From: Alphaproteobacteria bacterium
Lineage (GTDB): Bacteria > Pseudomonadota > Alphaproteobacteria > Micavibrionales > Micavibrionaceae
DNA: 64,000 nt
NCBI GenBank assembly: GCA_002690045.1
Contig: NZDE01000011.1
Location: 462,582 to 526,581, forward strand
Reading direction: 5' to 3'
The position numbers were made by a program, and so were the translations under genes. Below, one piece after another: positions 25,775-36,288 of this stretch. How positions within the stretch are numbered: position 1 is the first letter of the stretch; each line of letters starts with the position of its first letter. Under the pieces are notes generated by a model. The model searched no databases, was not told where the DNA came from, and saw only the letters and a list, made by a program, of their open reading frames with translations.

Positions 25775-26989
25775 ATGGCCAATATTTCAGGCGCAATCCG
25801 ACATGTAAAAAAAGGTGAAGATATTCTCCGTCAGGGGGAAAGCGGCGAATATGCCTATATCATTGATAGCGGACGCGTAACAATCAAGATTGAAAAAGAT
25901 GACGGATCAGTTGAATCGCATGAACAAGGCCCTGGCGCATTATTTGGCGAAGTTGCCTTGCTCGCAAAAACTAAACGCGCAGCGACTGTTACAGCCATAG
26001 AAGACTGCACATTAATCACCGTAACACCCGATGACTTTGTGCGGCGCATAGAATCTTCTGACCCTATACTAAAACTTGTCACAAAAAATTTGATTAGCTA
26101 TTGCAGAACCAACCTTGAGAAAGATGAAGGCGCAACAGCACCATTGGACAGCGCACGCGCACGCATGAAGAACGTTGAAAGCAAAGAACAAACCGACGCG
26201 CTTCTAAATTCATTCAAGGTTGAACACGCCCTAAACAAAGCGCTAGATAACAACGAACTAGAGCTTTTCTACCAACCAATTATTAACTTGAAAACCTATT
26301 CTACATGTGGATTTGAAGCGTTGATGCGATGGAATCACCCAACTGATGGCATGATCCCGCCAAACGTGTTCATCCCTGTTGCAGAAGATACTGGACTAAT
26401 TGTGAAACTTAGTGAATGGGCACTGCGCGAAGCGACGAGCGCCTTGGAGCGCATCCAAACTCTTCCAAACGCATCTGAAAACCTTTACGTTAGTGTGAAC
26501 TTCTCAAGTCATGACTTATCAAAACCAAGCTTTCTTGATGAGCTTGTTGAAGCAGTCAACAATACAAAATTACACCCTAAACAGATAAAAATCGAAATTA
26601 CCGAGCGTCTACTTATTTTACAGCCAGAAGTCGCTGCAAAGACACTCAAAGCTTGCAAAGACGCCGGTTTCAGCATTGCGATTGATGACTTTGGAACAGG
26701 CTATTCATCACTTAGCTACTTACAAGACTTCCCGATTGACACATTAAAAATTGACCGCGCTTTTGTAAAAAAAATGGCTACAGATTCAACGTCAGAAGAG
26801 CTTATCCGCACAATCATCCAGCTCGGCAAGACATTAAATATGGATATTATTGCCGAAGGCGCAGAAAATGCTGATGAAGTTCTTAAGTTAACCGAACTCA
26901 ACTGCGATATGGTACAAGGTTATTATTTTGCTAAGCCTGTCCCCGAAAAAGAGCTCGCACCATTCTTTAAGAACTGGCGAAATGAATAA
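25775..26989 (+). CDS. cNMP-binding/EAL protein, predicted cAMP-responsive c-di-GMP phosphodiesterase
   Basis: ATG 25775 (MANISGAIRHVKKGE) has GAGG upstream. The 404-residue protein has a cyclic-nucleotide-binding domain at 8-110, with the phosphate-binding cassette FGEVALLAKTKRAATV. A helical linker is followed by an EAL domain at 155-395. The EAL catalytic set is complete: E181 (EALMRW), N242, E274 (EITER), D304-D305 (DDFGTGYSS), K325 and E361 (EGAE). It should hydrolyse c-di-GMP to pGpG in the cytosol. There is no GGDEF domain. A CHASE2 adenylate cyclase is encoded about 5 kb away, so cAMP is a plausible input. Confidence 0.9.
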   Translation: MANISGAIRHVKKGEDILRQGESGEYAYIIDSGRVTIKIEKDDGSVESHEQGPGALFGEVALLAKTKRAATVTAIEDCTLITVTPDDFVRRIESSDPILKLVTKNLISYCRTNLEKDEGATAPLDSARARMKNVESKEQTDALLNSFKVEHALNKALDNNELELFYQPIINLKTYSTCGFEALMRWNHPTDGMIPPNVFIPVAEDTGLIVKLSEWALREATSALERIQTLPNASENLYVSVNFSSHDLSKPSFLDELVEAVNNTKLHPKQIKIEITERLLILQPEVAAKTLKACKDAGFSIAIDDFGTGYSSLSYLQDFPIDTLKIDRAFVKKMATDSTSEELIRTIIQLGKTLNMDIIAEGAENADEVLKLTELNCDMVQGYYFAKPVPEKELAPFFKNWRNE

Positions 26990-27115
26990 AATTTTAGATA
27001 TATTCAAGATAAATCCATTACAAAAGTCACTAATTTTCAATCTTTTTCACGCATAATGACTATAGGGTAATGTATGTGTGAACCACTTGTGTCTAAGAAA
27101 TATGATTAAGCCCAT

Positions 27116-27148
27116 AACTATACGCACCACAAAAATGCATGTATAGTT
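27116..27148 (+). promoter_or_regulatory. Inverted repeat upstream of the FecR/FG-GAP gene
   Basis: AACTATAC (27116-27123) and GTATAGTT (27141-27148) form perfect eight-base arms, and inner GCA/TGC can extend them with a small bulge. It lies 40 bases before the start codon, so it is either a dimeric operator or a leader hairpin. No T-run follows. Confidence 0.4.
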
Positions 27149-27187
27149 GTACATATTATTTCGGACACTTGTTGTAGGAGATATGGG

Positions 27188-30100
27188 ATGTGGGATTCGT
27201 CATTTTTTAAAGATTCAAACAGCGATAACAATGCGCAAAATACGCATGAGGAGACTTTAGATCTCTCTGCCATCGCGCCAATGCAAAATATTCATATTGA
27301 TGTTGGTGCACAAGATCACATCCCCTTAAACACCGCATCCCCTCTGACTGGCGCGGAATTTACACAAAATGGCAACGCATTACAGATAGACACGAATGAC
27401 GGGCAAAGCTTCACATTACATGATTACTTTAACGCTCCTACCCCACCAAGCATTTCAGGACAAGATGGCACAACCCTATCTGGCGAGATAATCACCCCGT
27501 TTATAAAAAACAAAAACCATAACTTTGCGCAAGATGACAACATCACGTCTGATGCAACGCACAACCCAGCCATAGGACAAATTACAGAAATCAGCGGTGA
27601 CGTTACCATTACGCGCAGCAATGGCGCGACCCTCACGGCGGAAAAAGGTACAACTATATTTCAAGGTGACATTATTGAGACTGCCGAAACTGGTGCGGTC
27701 AATATTATGTTTGCCGATGAATCAAGCTTTGCTATCTCCAATGATGCGCGCATGACGATAGATGAATTTATTTTTGATCCATCGACAATGGATGGCTTAT
27801 CTAATTTTTCTATGTTGCAAGGTGTGTTTGTCTACACCTCCGGCGAAATTGGCGGCAAGGACCCTGATGATGTGAAAATCGAGACGCCAATTGGATCAAT
27901 CGGCATTCGCGGGACAATTATTGCCGGTGAAATACAGCAGGATGGCGCCAGCAAAATTACTGTCGTTGAAGGCGCAATCTATGTCCGCAATGGAAGCGGT
28001 GAACAAATCCTCTCACAACAATTTGAAACAGTAGAAATTCATGGCGGCGATAATAATATACAAAATATCGGCACATTATCTCCGAACCAAGTACTAGAAA
28101 ATACGCACGGCGTCCGCGGTGTCGCCGGTATTTTCACCAATAATTTAGAACAAATGGGTAGCGACGGCTCAGACGGGAATGCCCCCACCCTTGAACAAAA
28201 TACGCAACCACACCAACAGGGTGAAGAGCAAATTAAAGAAGCACCACCGCCCTGTGACAAACCGCTCCTACAAGGCGATGAAACGGCGCCATTACCGCCG
28301 CAGCCAACGGCACCACCACCGCCGACATTACTTGATGAACAACAACATGACGGCTTATTAAACAATGAACCGAGTAGAGAGTTTAGACTCACTGCGAACA
28401 GAATAAATCCTGACAGTAATACAGATGCAATTCAAAAAGCGCCGTCACCACCACCAAACAGTACGCTAACAACGAAAGACCCGCTCCCGCCGCCAGATGT
28501 AATAAATGGTAATGGCACAAAACCAGCTGTAGCTGGAAGTAGCCGGATCAACCTTAACAATGCGGATGACTTTGCAAATGTACATGTCATATCAGGTCTG
28601 CCTAATGGCGCACAATATGGCGCAGCAATAACAACAGTTTATAATGCCAGCAACGGCTTTAATGACCTCATCCTCATGCGCGGTAGTTTCGCAAATGGTA
28701 ATACGCCAGGTAACTTTGTTGCGATAAGCGGGACAGCAAATTTAAGTGCAAATTACGATCTAAGCGGCGCATCTTATCGTAACTTTAGTGACCCTAACGC
28801 TGCAAATACATCGGCTGAACAAGTTACATCCGTCACGAGCGGCGACTTTGATGGAGACGGCACACATGAGCTCTTCATTGGCGCTGCATATGGATACACC
28901 CCAAATACAGCTGAGAATGATGGTTTTACCTATGTGATGGATATCAATGGTAATACGTCCACCTTATATAATAATTATTCTGGGCAAGTTAGCGTAGATA
29001 GCCTTCAGGATTTACTCGGGTATTCTGTCGACAATCTTGGCGACATTAACAATGACGGCCACACCGATATTGCCTTGTCCTCACCAGGCTACAGTAGCGG
29101 ACATGGCCTTGTCCGACTCGAACTTGTTGATACTGATCTAGGCACAATTGACACCTCGATTACATATGAAGGCGCGGCTGGCGAATATATCGGCGGCGAA
29201 GTCACCGCATTGGGCGATATCAATGGTGATGGATATGATGATTTTGCCTTTGGTGTGTTTGATGGCATGATTGACGGGTCAAACGTCAGCTCATCCCTCA
29301 ATGCGTTCTTCATTGTTGAAGGCGGCGAAAACCCACTGATATATGACGAACTACTCGAAGCCAATAAAATTACCGGCGGCACAGACTTTGGCCGCCATGT
29401 TGACGGGGTTGGTGACATAAACGGCGATGGATTTAGTGATGTATTAGTCAGCAATGGTGATACTTCGCTAAAGCTTCTAATGGGGCAAAGCACCATCAGC
29501 AACGGCAATCACAGCAGCTTCACAAATCAATTTACAATTGATGTAAGTGCAAGCAGTTATAAAATTGAAGGCGCAGCTAGTATTGGCGATTTTAATGCTG
29601 ATGGGCACGATGATTTTATTGTCATGATGCGTGATGGCGCCGACATTAAGATATCAATCATCATGGGCAGCCCAAGTTTGAGCGGTTTAACCGTAGACCT
29701 TGAATACCTCAAAACTCACCCTGGCATGAACTTGCTGATTGATTATACACTAGATAGCGTGCCAGCAAGTAAATACCACATGGAGTTTACCGGTGGAGAT
29801 ATGGACGGCGATGGGTTTGACGATGTTATCATCGCAGATGCCCAAAACGATACCGCATTTATCATTAACGGTGGACGATATGGCGCAGCAGACACAACCT
29901 ATCAAAAAGGTAATAATGTAACCGCGAATGCCGATCATCAAAAACTGACAGGCACTGCGACGAACGATACATTCATGCAAAATGGTCATACTGGTCTTGT
30001 CGCCCATGGAGGCGCAGGGCAAGATAGCTTTATCATTGATAACGCCATGACCGGCGCCAATGCAAACTTCCACCAAATAGATGGCGGCGGCGGTGACAAT

Positions 30101-30481
30101 GACAAGTTCATCCTTGATGGCGGTCAAGGCAGCATTGATCTAAGCACGCTTAACAGTAATCACATTCAAAATATAGAAGCCATAGATGTTGGTAGCGGCA
30201 ATGATTTAACATTATCCGTTAAACAGATTTTTGACATGTTGAAAAGCAGTGATAATGGTGAATTAAAGATCACCGCGCTAGGCGCAGGGCAGACGCTCAC
30301 CATAAAATCAGCAACTGATTTTACTGATGATCTGAACGGCATTGCAGACGCCATAGAAACCCTTACTCCTGTTACAGGCATAGCGGCCACGGCTGATAGC
30401 GGGTATCAACGATTCGACATTGGCAACTACAAGCTCTATATAGATGATGACTTTGGTAACTTAGTGACACAAGCTATTTAG
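27188..30481 (+). CDS. Large FecR-domain/FG-GAP beta-propeller protein, predicted type I secretion substrate
   Basis: A 1097-residue acidic protein without signal peptide. A FecR-type domain lies at about 128-290 (GQITEISGDVTITR, FADESSFAISNDARMTIDEF, TPIGSIGIRGTII) and a proline-rich linker at about 335-430. From about 465 to 880 come seven FG-GAP-like blades with calcium motifs such as GDFDGDGTHE, GDINGDGYDD, GDINGDGFSD, GDFNADGHDD and GDMDGDGFDD, forming an integrin-like propeller. The C-terminal region (about 915-1097, GGAGQDSFIID, IQNIEAIDVGSGNDLTLS) resembles ends of type I-secreted adhesins. The exporter operon converges on it, its nearest stop overlapping by eight bases. An adhesin role is inferred. 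Confidence 0.8.
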   Translation: MWDSSFFKDSNSDNNAQNTHEETLDLSAIAPMQNIHIDVGAQDHIPLNTASPLTGAEFTQNGNALQIDTNDGQSFTLHDYFNAPTPPSISGQDGTTLSGEIITPFIKNKNHNFAQDDNITSDATHNPAIGQITEISGDVTITRSNGATLTAEKGTTIFQGDIIETAETGAVNIMFADESSFAISNDARMTIDEFIFDPSTMDGLSNFSMLQGVFVYTSGEIGGKDPDDVKIETPIGSIGIRGTIIAGEIQQDGASKITVVEGAIYVRNGSGEQILSQQFETVEIHGGDNNIQNIGTLSPNQVLENTHGVRGVAGIFTNNLEQMGSDGSDGNAPTLEQNTQPHQQGEEQIKEAPPPCDKPLLQGDETAPLPPQPTAPPPPTLLDEQQHDGLLNNEPSREFRLTANRINPDSNTDAIQKAPSPPPNSTLTTKDPLPPPDVINGNGTKPAVAGSSRINLNNADDFANVHVISGLPNGAQYGAAITTVYNASNGFNDLILMRGSFANGNTPGNFVAISGTANLSANYDLSGASYRNFSDPNAANTSAEQVTSVTSGDFDGDGTHELFIGAAYGYTPNTAENDGFTYVMDINGNTSTLYNNYSGQVSVDSLQDLLGYSVDNLGDINNDGHTDIALSSPGYSSGHGLVRLELVDTDLGTIDTSITYEGAAGEYIGGEVTALGDINGDGYDDFAFGVFDGMIDGSNVSSSLNAFFIVEGGENPLIYDELLEANKITGGTDFGRHVDGVGDINGDGFSDVLVSNGDTSLKLLMGQSTISNGNHSSFTNQFTIDVSASSYKIEGAASIGDFNADGHDDFIVMMRDGADIKISIIMGSPSLSGLTVDLEYLKTHPGMNLLIDYTLDSVPASKYHMEFTGGDMDGDGFDDVIIADAQNDTAFIINGGRYGAADTTYQKGNNVTANADHQKLTGTATNDTFMQNGHTGLVAHGGAGQDSFIIDNAMTGANANFHQIDGGGGDNDKFILDGGQGSIDLSTLNSNHIQNIEAIDVGSGNDLTLSVKQIFDMLKSSDNGELKITALGAGQTLTIKSATDFTDDLNGIADAIETLTPVTGIAATADSGYQRFDIGNYKLYIDDDFGNLVTQAI

Positions 30482-32744
30482 TGCGCGCCTGATATACACC
30501 GTCCCAATTTTTTGGAAGGTCAGATTCTATCAGTGCATCAATACGATGACGATAAAAGGCGTATAGCTGATCTAATTCGACGCCGAGCTTATCAGCAAGG
30601 AAACGGCAGGGTTTGGTTTGTTTACGCGCCTCATCCCAATCTTTTGCACGATAAAGCGCCAAGAACTTTTGATGTTCTTTTTGTAGCTCAACAAAGAAAT
30701 TATCCTGCGCCATATTTTCGTCCCCAAGCAAGGCAAATATACGCGTTGGCTGCGTGCGTCCTTTGACCTGAATAAGGTCAAGTTCCAACATCGCTAATGA
30801 AGGCACATCAGGTTCGCGCAAACAGTCTTCGCCAAGCAAAATGTGCACACCATATTCTTTGGTACGCGCTTCAAGGCGGGATGCCAAATTCACAGAATCA
30901 CCAAGAACAGAATATGCAAAGCGTTGATCTGATCCCATATTCCCAACGGCAGCTAGCCCTGTGTTAATACCGATACCCGCATTAAGCATTAACGCATCAT
31001 CATCTTTTGCGTGGCGCCTTTTATTCAGCTTAATTAAACGTTCCTGCATATCTAACGCCGCCTTACAGGCATTAAATGCATGGTGAGTATCATCCATCGG
31101 CGCGTTCCAGAAGGCCATGATGGCATCACCAATATATTTATCAATCGTACCGCGGTTCTCCATGATCGCTTTTGAAAGCGGGGTTAGAAATTCATTCATC
31201 AATGAAATTATTTCATCTGGCGTTAAATGTTCACAGATCGTCGTAAAATTACGAATGTCAGAAAACATTGTTGTAATGTTTTTCTCCTCTCCACCTAGCT
31301 TTAACTGATCAGGGTTTTGCGCCAATTGGTTCATATAGCTTGGTGAAATATAATGTTCAAACGCATCACGCACCTTCCGTCGTTCACGTTCCGATGACAA
31401 ATAGCCCCCCGCCACAGATGCAACATAAACAAAGAATAAGACAATTGCAGGAAACGCACCGTCAAACAAATAGCCCATCTGAATATAGACAATATTTGTC
31501 ACGACAAAACAGCATGACACCCCCACAAACATAGCTAATGTTTGCCCACTTAACGCTGTGCGCGAAGAAAACCCCATAAGCAACAAAGACAAACCAATCA
31601 AGACAAGCTGTTCAGCCTTAATAACATTGTGCGGGCGCACCAAGAACTGCCCCTGTAAGGCTTGATCGATAATATTTAAATGCACCTCCACACCAGGGCG
31701 ATTATTACCGACGGGGGTAGATCGTATATCTTTCAAACCAATGGCGGATGTTCCAATTAAAACAATTTTATCTTTAAGCGCCTCTTTTGGTGCTTCACCA
31801 CGCAATACATCATAAGCAGAGATATACCAGTTAGGGTTTGGTTGCGCATACCAAACATAGAATTCACCATCTTGACTTAATGGTATATCGAACGCCCCAT
31901 CATTACCTTGAATATGCATATATTCATTTTGCGCGCCGCGCATTGAAATCTGGCCTGACACAAGAAACCGCAGCATTTCAGCCGTCAGTGATGGATAAAA
32001 GAAATATTGTTCAACTGCATCCGAACCGACACGAATATTCTTTTTCTCTATTCCCATTAACATTGGGATGCTGCGATATATACCGTCAATATCAGGCACG
32101 GCATAGAAATGCCCTTCCCCGTAAGAAAAACGCGACAATATTGGGTAATTCGCAACCGTATCAAATGGGTAAATATATGGTTTTAAATCATTTCGCGCCT
32201 TACGCGCAAAACTTACGTCAATTTTCGGGCGCGGCGTATACCCGAATGTACCCGTAGCGCGTTTATCTTCAAAGTTTAAGCCAAGTACGACATTGCCTGC
32301 ACTTCGAATGGCGCGCGCCATAATTTTGTCGTGGCTTTCCAGCCTATCTATGGCTTTATAGACATTCTCATCACCGCCCTGTTTACGCCAAATGCGTACC
32401 AATTGATCGGGGGAAGTGTTATCAGCCTCGGCAAAGACCATATCAAAGCCCATCACTTTAGCGCCATAATCATCCGTGATTTTAGTTATAAGGTCGGCCA
32501 CTGTTGTACGGGGCCACGGCCACTGGCCAAGTTCTGGGCGGTCGAGTGATTTTTCGTCTATATCAACAATGACGACTTGGTCAGATGCAGGACGGAAATA
32601 GGTTTTGTTTAGATTATCAAACAAGATATTTTGAATTTGGCGCCTGTAAGGGTGGTCACTACTTTGTACATACAGCCCCCCACATAATACAGCGCCCATC
32701 ATGACGATATGAAGCGGTATAATATTTCTGATACGCCGCCACAT
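30474..32744 (-). CDS. CHASE2-domain class III adenylate/guanylate cyclase
   Basis: A 756-residue protein with a membrane helix at 10-25 and an extracellular CHASE2 sensor at about 40-360 (VVIVDIDEKSLDRPELGQWPWPR, LIGTSAIGLKD, PGVEVHLNIIDQAL). Three further membrane helices lie at about 375-450, followed by a cyclase catalytic domain at about 485-680. Metal aspartates sit in MFSDIRNFT and YIGDAIMAFWNAP, and the transition-state Asn/Arg in GDSVNLASRLEAR. The Lys/Asp pair of adenylate cyclases (DKYIGDAIM, YSVLGDSVN) favours ATP as substrate. It is the last gene of the tolC-ABC-hlyD operon, five bases after hlyD. CHASE2 ligands are unknown. Confidence 0.88.
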   Translation of the reverse strand: MWRRIRNIIPLHIVMMGAVLCGGLYVQSSDHPYRRQIQNILFDNLNKTYFRPASDQVVIVDIDEKSLDRPELGQWPWPRTTVADLITKITDDYGAKVMGFDMVFAEADNTSPDQLVRIWRKQGGDENVYKAIDRLESHDKIMARAIRSAGNVVLGLNFEDKRATGTFGYTPRPKIDVSFARKARNDLKPYIYPFDTVANYPILSRFSYGEGHFYAVPDIDGIYRSIPMLMGIEKKNIRVGSDAVEQYFFYPSLTAEMLRFLVSGQISMRGAQNEYMHIQGNDGAFDIPLSQDGEFYVWYAQPNPNWYISAYDVLRGEAPKEALKDKIVLIGTSAIGLKDIRSTPVGNNRPGVEVHLNIIDQALQGQFLVRPHNVIKAEQLVLIGLSLLLMGFSSRTALSGQTLAMFVGVSCCFVVTNIVYIQMGYLFDGAFPAIVLFFVYVASVAGGYLSSERERRKVRDAFEHYISPSYMNQLAQNPDQLKLGGEEKNITTMFSDIRNFTTICEHLTPDEIISLMNEFLTPLSKAIMENRGTIDKYIGDAIMAFWNAPMDDTHHAFNACKAALDMQERLIKLNKRRHAKDDDALMLNAGIGINTGLAAVGNMGSDQRFAYSVLGDSVNLASRLEARTKEYGVHILLGEDCLREPDVPSLAMLELDLIQVKGRTQPTRIFALLGDENMAQDNFFVELQKEHQKFLALYRAKDWDEARKQTKPCRFLADKLGVELDQLYAFYRHRIDALIESDLPKNWDGVYQARTK

Positions 32745-32748
32745 AATC

Positions 32749-34068
32749 TTATCGCTCCCTAAATGCTTGATCTTTCAGGCGCAGGACAGGCTTCATCAAA
32801 TATGCCAAAATAGATTTACGCCCTGTAATCACATCAATATCAGCAAGCATACCTGGGGTGATAGGTAATTTACGCGCCCCTGCCATCAGGTGATTTTGTT
32901 CGGTTTTAACCTCAACCTCAAAATAGACATTGCCTTCGCCATCATTCATTGTTGACGCACCGATGCGGGATATGTGCCCGTTTAAATAGCCGTAACGCTG
33001 TGGATCATAGGCCGATATACGCACCTTTACGGGCTGCCCGTCTTCTATAAAGGCGATATCATTTGGCGATACGCGTGCATTGATTTTAAGGTCATCACCA
33101 AGCGGGACAATTTCAATTAACGGCTTTGCAGGTTCAACCACGCCGCCGAGGGTTTTAATGCTCACTGCATTCACAATGCCATCAACCGGCGCACGCAAAG
33201 CTGAACGGTCAACAACATCACCAATGGCTTTCAGGCTTTCTTCCATCGCGATAATTTGAGTTTTGACCTCGCCCAATTCTTTTAATGCCTGCGTACGGAA
33301 CATATCTTTCTTTTGCTTAGCCTCCAACTCCAAGGCGCTCATTTCCGCTTCATAGCCCGCGACTTTTTCTTTTGCTTCCGCCAAACGTCCCTTTGTCTCA
33401 TTGACATTGCGCTTTAGGCGCAGAACATCGGTCTTCGCAATTGCGCGGGCAGCCAACATTTTCTCAGCCGCGGTAAGCTCCTGATTAAGCAGTGAAAGAT
33501 TTTCTTTTTCTTTGGCAATAACGGCTTCATTCTCCGCCTTGGCTGCTGCAGCTTTATTGCGTCTGTCTTCAAATATGGATACCGCATTTTGTAATTCTTG
33601 CTGACGTGAGGCGTGCAAACTTTGTTCATTAGCGATTAAGGCGGGGTTTTGATCCGCAAGCTCAGGCGGCACAATAAAATCTTCACCCGCAATTTCCGCA
33701 GATAAGCGCGCCTGCATTATTTTTAGGGCATAGAGCTTTGCCGCCCCGCCGCGCGCTTCCGATGAAAACGCTAAATCTGATAGCTTTAATAAAAGCTGCC
33801 CCGTTTCAACGCGGTCGCCTTCTTTGACCAAAAGCTCTTTTAATATCCCGCCCTCAAGGCTTTGGATGATTTGCATTTCTTGTGATGGTACAACCTGTCC
33901 TTTACCGCGGGTAATTTCATCAATTTGAAACAGCGATGCCCACGCGATAAAAAGAATAAATAACAGCGTGACCAACTGTACAAATAATTTCCCGCTACAC
34001 CCTGCATTTAAGGCACGCGCTTCTTCGACGGCGTTCATATAGGCGGTTTCATTTTTCATCTTGCTCAT
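32749..34068 (-). CDS. Type I secretion membrane-fusion protein (HlyD/LapC-like)
   Basis: A 439-residue protein with one N-terminal membrane helix (about 28-45, LFVQLVTLLFILFIAW). A lipoyl-like half-motif IDEITRGKGQVVPSQEMQIIQSLEGGILKELLVKEGDRV and a long coiled-coil hairpin (about 140-275) follow. The second lipoyl/beta-barrel part contains RAPVDGIVNAVSIKTLGGVV and PVKVRISAYDP. This adaptor joins the inner-membrane ABC exporter to the TolC channel. ATG 34068 overlaps the exporter stop as ATGA, showing translational coupling. Confidence 0.93.
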   Translation of the reverse strand: MSKMKNETAYMNAVEEARALNAGCSGKLFVQLVTLLFILFIAWASLFQIDEITRGKGQVVPSQEMQIIQSLEGGILKELLVKEGDRVETGQLLLKLSDLAFSSEARGGAAKLYALKIMQARLSAEIAGEDFIVPPELADQNPALIANEQSLHASRQQELQNAVSIFEDRRNKAAAAKAENEAVIAKEKENLSLLNQELTAAEKMLAARAIAKTDVLRLKRNVNETKGRLAEAKEKVAGYEAEMSALELEAKQKKDMFRTQALKELGEVKTQIIAMEESLKAIGDVVDRSALRAPVDGIVNAVSIKTLGGVVEPAKPLIEIVPLGDDLKINARVSPNDIAFIEDGQPVKVRISAYDPQRYGYLNGHISRIGASTMNDGEGNVYFEVEVKTEQNHLMAGARKLPITPGMLADIDVITGRKSILAYLMKPVLRLKDQAFRER

Positions 34069-36194
34069 GAATCCCCCTCACCTGACAATGACTTTATGAC
34101 GTCTTTCTTTGGGCCATCCATAATGATTTTGCCTTGTTCCACCACAATGATGCGATCAACAATTTCAAGCAATGACAAGCGATGCGTAATTAAAATCAGC
34201 GTCTTATTATTCACTTCACCTTTAATATGCTGCACAAATGCATTTTCCGCTTGTACATCCATCGCGTTAGTCGGTTCATCACATATATATAGCGATGGCT
34301 TAGTTAGCATGGCACGCGCGAGCGCCACAGCTTGACGCTGCCCGCCACTTAGTGCGCTGCCGCCCTCACCGACTTCAGCATCCAAGCCAAGCGGATGCGC
34401 CTTAACAAACTCATGCACGCCAGATATCTGCGCCGCACGGAGGATCTCTTCATCACTGGCTTCAATACGCGCGGCAGTGATGTTATCCCGCACTGTGCCG
34501 CGGAATAGAGTGACATCCTGCGCTATATACGCGAAATTGCGGCGTAGATCCGCAGGGTCAATTTGGGCTTGATCTGTATCATTAACGAAGATCTGCCCTT
34601 CCGCCGGTTGATATAGCCCCATCAAAAGACGGGCAAGCGTACTTTTACCTGAGCCGATACGGCCGATAATCGCGACTTTTTCGCCGTGACGAATGTTAAA
34701 GCTCACATTATCTAATATCTTGCGCTCACTACGTGGATAAGCAAAAGACACATTTTTAAAAGCCACTTCCCCCTGTAACGCTGGGCGATGGATAAAGGCT
34801 TTATTCTGTGGGCGTTCGACGTCCTTATGCATAAGCGCGGTAATTGTGTTTAGTGCATTGCGCGTTTGATAAAAGCGCGTCATCAGCGACGCGATTTGCG
34901 CCATAGGGGCAACCGCGCGCCCCGCCAGCAATACGGCGGCAATCAACGCACCAACAGACAGAGCGTTATCTTTAATCAAATACATACCAAATACAACAAT
35001 TAGAACCGTCATCATTTGCTGCATGAAATAGGTAAGGCTAATGCCGAGATTAGAATAATATCGTGCTTCCTGCCCGTAACGTGCCATTTCACCTAAATGT
35101 TCCGTATACAGACTACGCAGGCGCTGATCCGCGCCAATGGCTTTAACGGTTTCAAGGCCATTGATGGTTTCCACTAAAACGCCATGGCGCTCTTCACCTG
35201 CGCGCATGGCTTTTAGAATATCTTTTTTAAGCGCGACTTGCAGGGCATAGCTTGCCGCGACAATCACAACCATAATTGTTAACACCACCAAAGCAAGCGC
35301 CCCGCCGATAAAGGCGATGACTAAAACAAACAACAAGGCAAACGGCAAATCAACAAGCGCCGCGATGGTCGCTGATGTAAAAAATTCACGCACAGTGTCA
35401 AATTCACGCAGCATATTCGCAAAAACACCACTTGATGCAGGGCGCTCCGCTAAGCGGATATTCAAAAGCTGATCGAATATTTTAGCGCCCGTTAAAACAT
35501 CCATGCGACGTCCAGCAATATCAATTAAGCGCCCACGAATAATACGTATCGCAAAATCAAAACTAAGGATAAGCGTTGCCCCTATGGCAAAAGCCCACCC
35601 TGTATCCAAGGCCGCATTAGGGATGACACGGTCATACATATTCATGATGAACAGCGGAATAGTCAGCGCAAAGACGTTAATCAAAATTGCTGCCAATAAA
35701 ACCATACGGTAAATGGGCATGTTATCTTTAAACAAATCCCAGAACCATGACTTCGACAATGTTTTATCAACTTTCGGCTGCAGGGCAGATTTAAGCGCGG
35801 CATTATTCGGTTTCAGGGCAATATAACGCCCATAATATATGTCCTGAATTTCGCTTAAGCTTGCGTCTTTTTCTTCATGTGATGCAGGGTCAAATATGCG
35901 GTAATTATTCCCATCAACACTGCGGAGGACAACCCCCTTACGATCCCCCGTCAATAAAATAACAGGGCATAGGTGCGGAGAAATTTTTTCAAAGCGTTTT
36001 TCTGTGAAGCATTGCGCTGAAAATCCTGAATGCTCAGCTGCCGCGACAGTCGTTTCTGCGCCAACACCGCCAGATATGCCACTTGCCACCGCTTTTTCAA
36101 GCGCGGCGGGCGAACGTGCATGACCATGAACAGCCGTTACGTATGATAGGCATGCAATCAAGTTGTTATCTGGCTGATTTTGTTGATTTTCCAT
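34065..36194 (-). CDS. Type I secretion ABC exporter (LapB-like, degenerate C39 domain)
   Basis: The start is placed at ATG 36194 (MENQQNQPDNNLIACL); a TTG at 36227 gives a longer frame but is a poor start. The 709-residue protein has an N-terminal C39-like domain (about 1-130) without a recognisable peptidase Cys-His-Asp set, which in this group recruits substrate instead of cutting it. A six-helix exporter core (about 145-440) and an ATPase domain follow, with Walker A GRIGSGKST, signature ALSGGQRQAVALARAM, Walker B LYICDEPTNAMD and a His switch (LITHR). It is predicted to power export of the adjacent FG-GAP protein. Confidence 0.93.
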   Translation of the reverse strand: MENQQNQPDNNLIACLSYVTAVHGHARSPAALEKAVASGISGGVGAETTVAAAEHSGFSAQCFTEKRFEKISPHLCPVILLTGDRKGVVLRSVDGNNYRIFDPASHEEKDASLSEIQDIYYGRYIALKPNNAALKSALQPKVDKTLSKSWFWDLFKDNMPIYRMVLLAAILINVFALTIPLFIMNMYDRVIPNAALDTGWAFAIGATLILSFDFAIRIIRGRLIDIAGRRMDVLTGAKIFDQLLNIRLAERPASSGVFANMLREFDTVREFFTSATIAALVDLPFALLFVLVIAFIGGALALVVLTIMVVIVAASYALQVALKKDILKAMRAGEERHGVLVETINGLETVKAIGADQRLRSLYTEHLGEMARYGQEARYYSNLGISLTYFMQQMMTVLIVVFGMYLIKDNALSVGALIAAVLLAGRAVAPMAQIASLMTRFYQTRNALNTITALMHKDVERPQNKAFIHRPALQGEVAFKNVSFAYPRSERKILDNVSFNIRHGEKVAIIGRIGSGKSTLARLLMGLYQPAEGQIFVNDTDQAQIDPADLRRNFAYIAQDVTLFRGTVRDNITAARIEASDEEILRAAQISGVHEFVKAHPLGLDAEVGEGGSALSGGQRQAVALARAMLTKPSLYICDEPTNAMDVQAENAFVQHIKGEVNNKTLILITHRLSLLEIVDRIIVVEQGKIIMDGPKKDVIKSLSGEGDS

Positions 36195-36288
36195 TCGTTT
36201 TACGCCCACAGGATCGACCACGGACAAAAATGTCCTGTACCATGATGTCAGTTAAAGATAAACAATTGTTTAATAAGCAAAAACAGTT

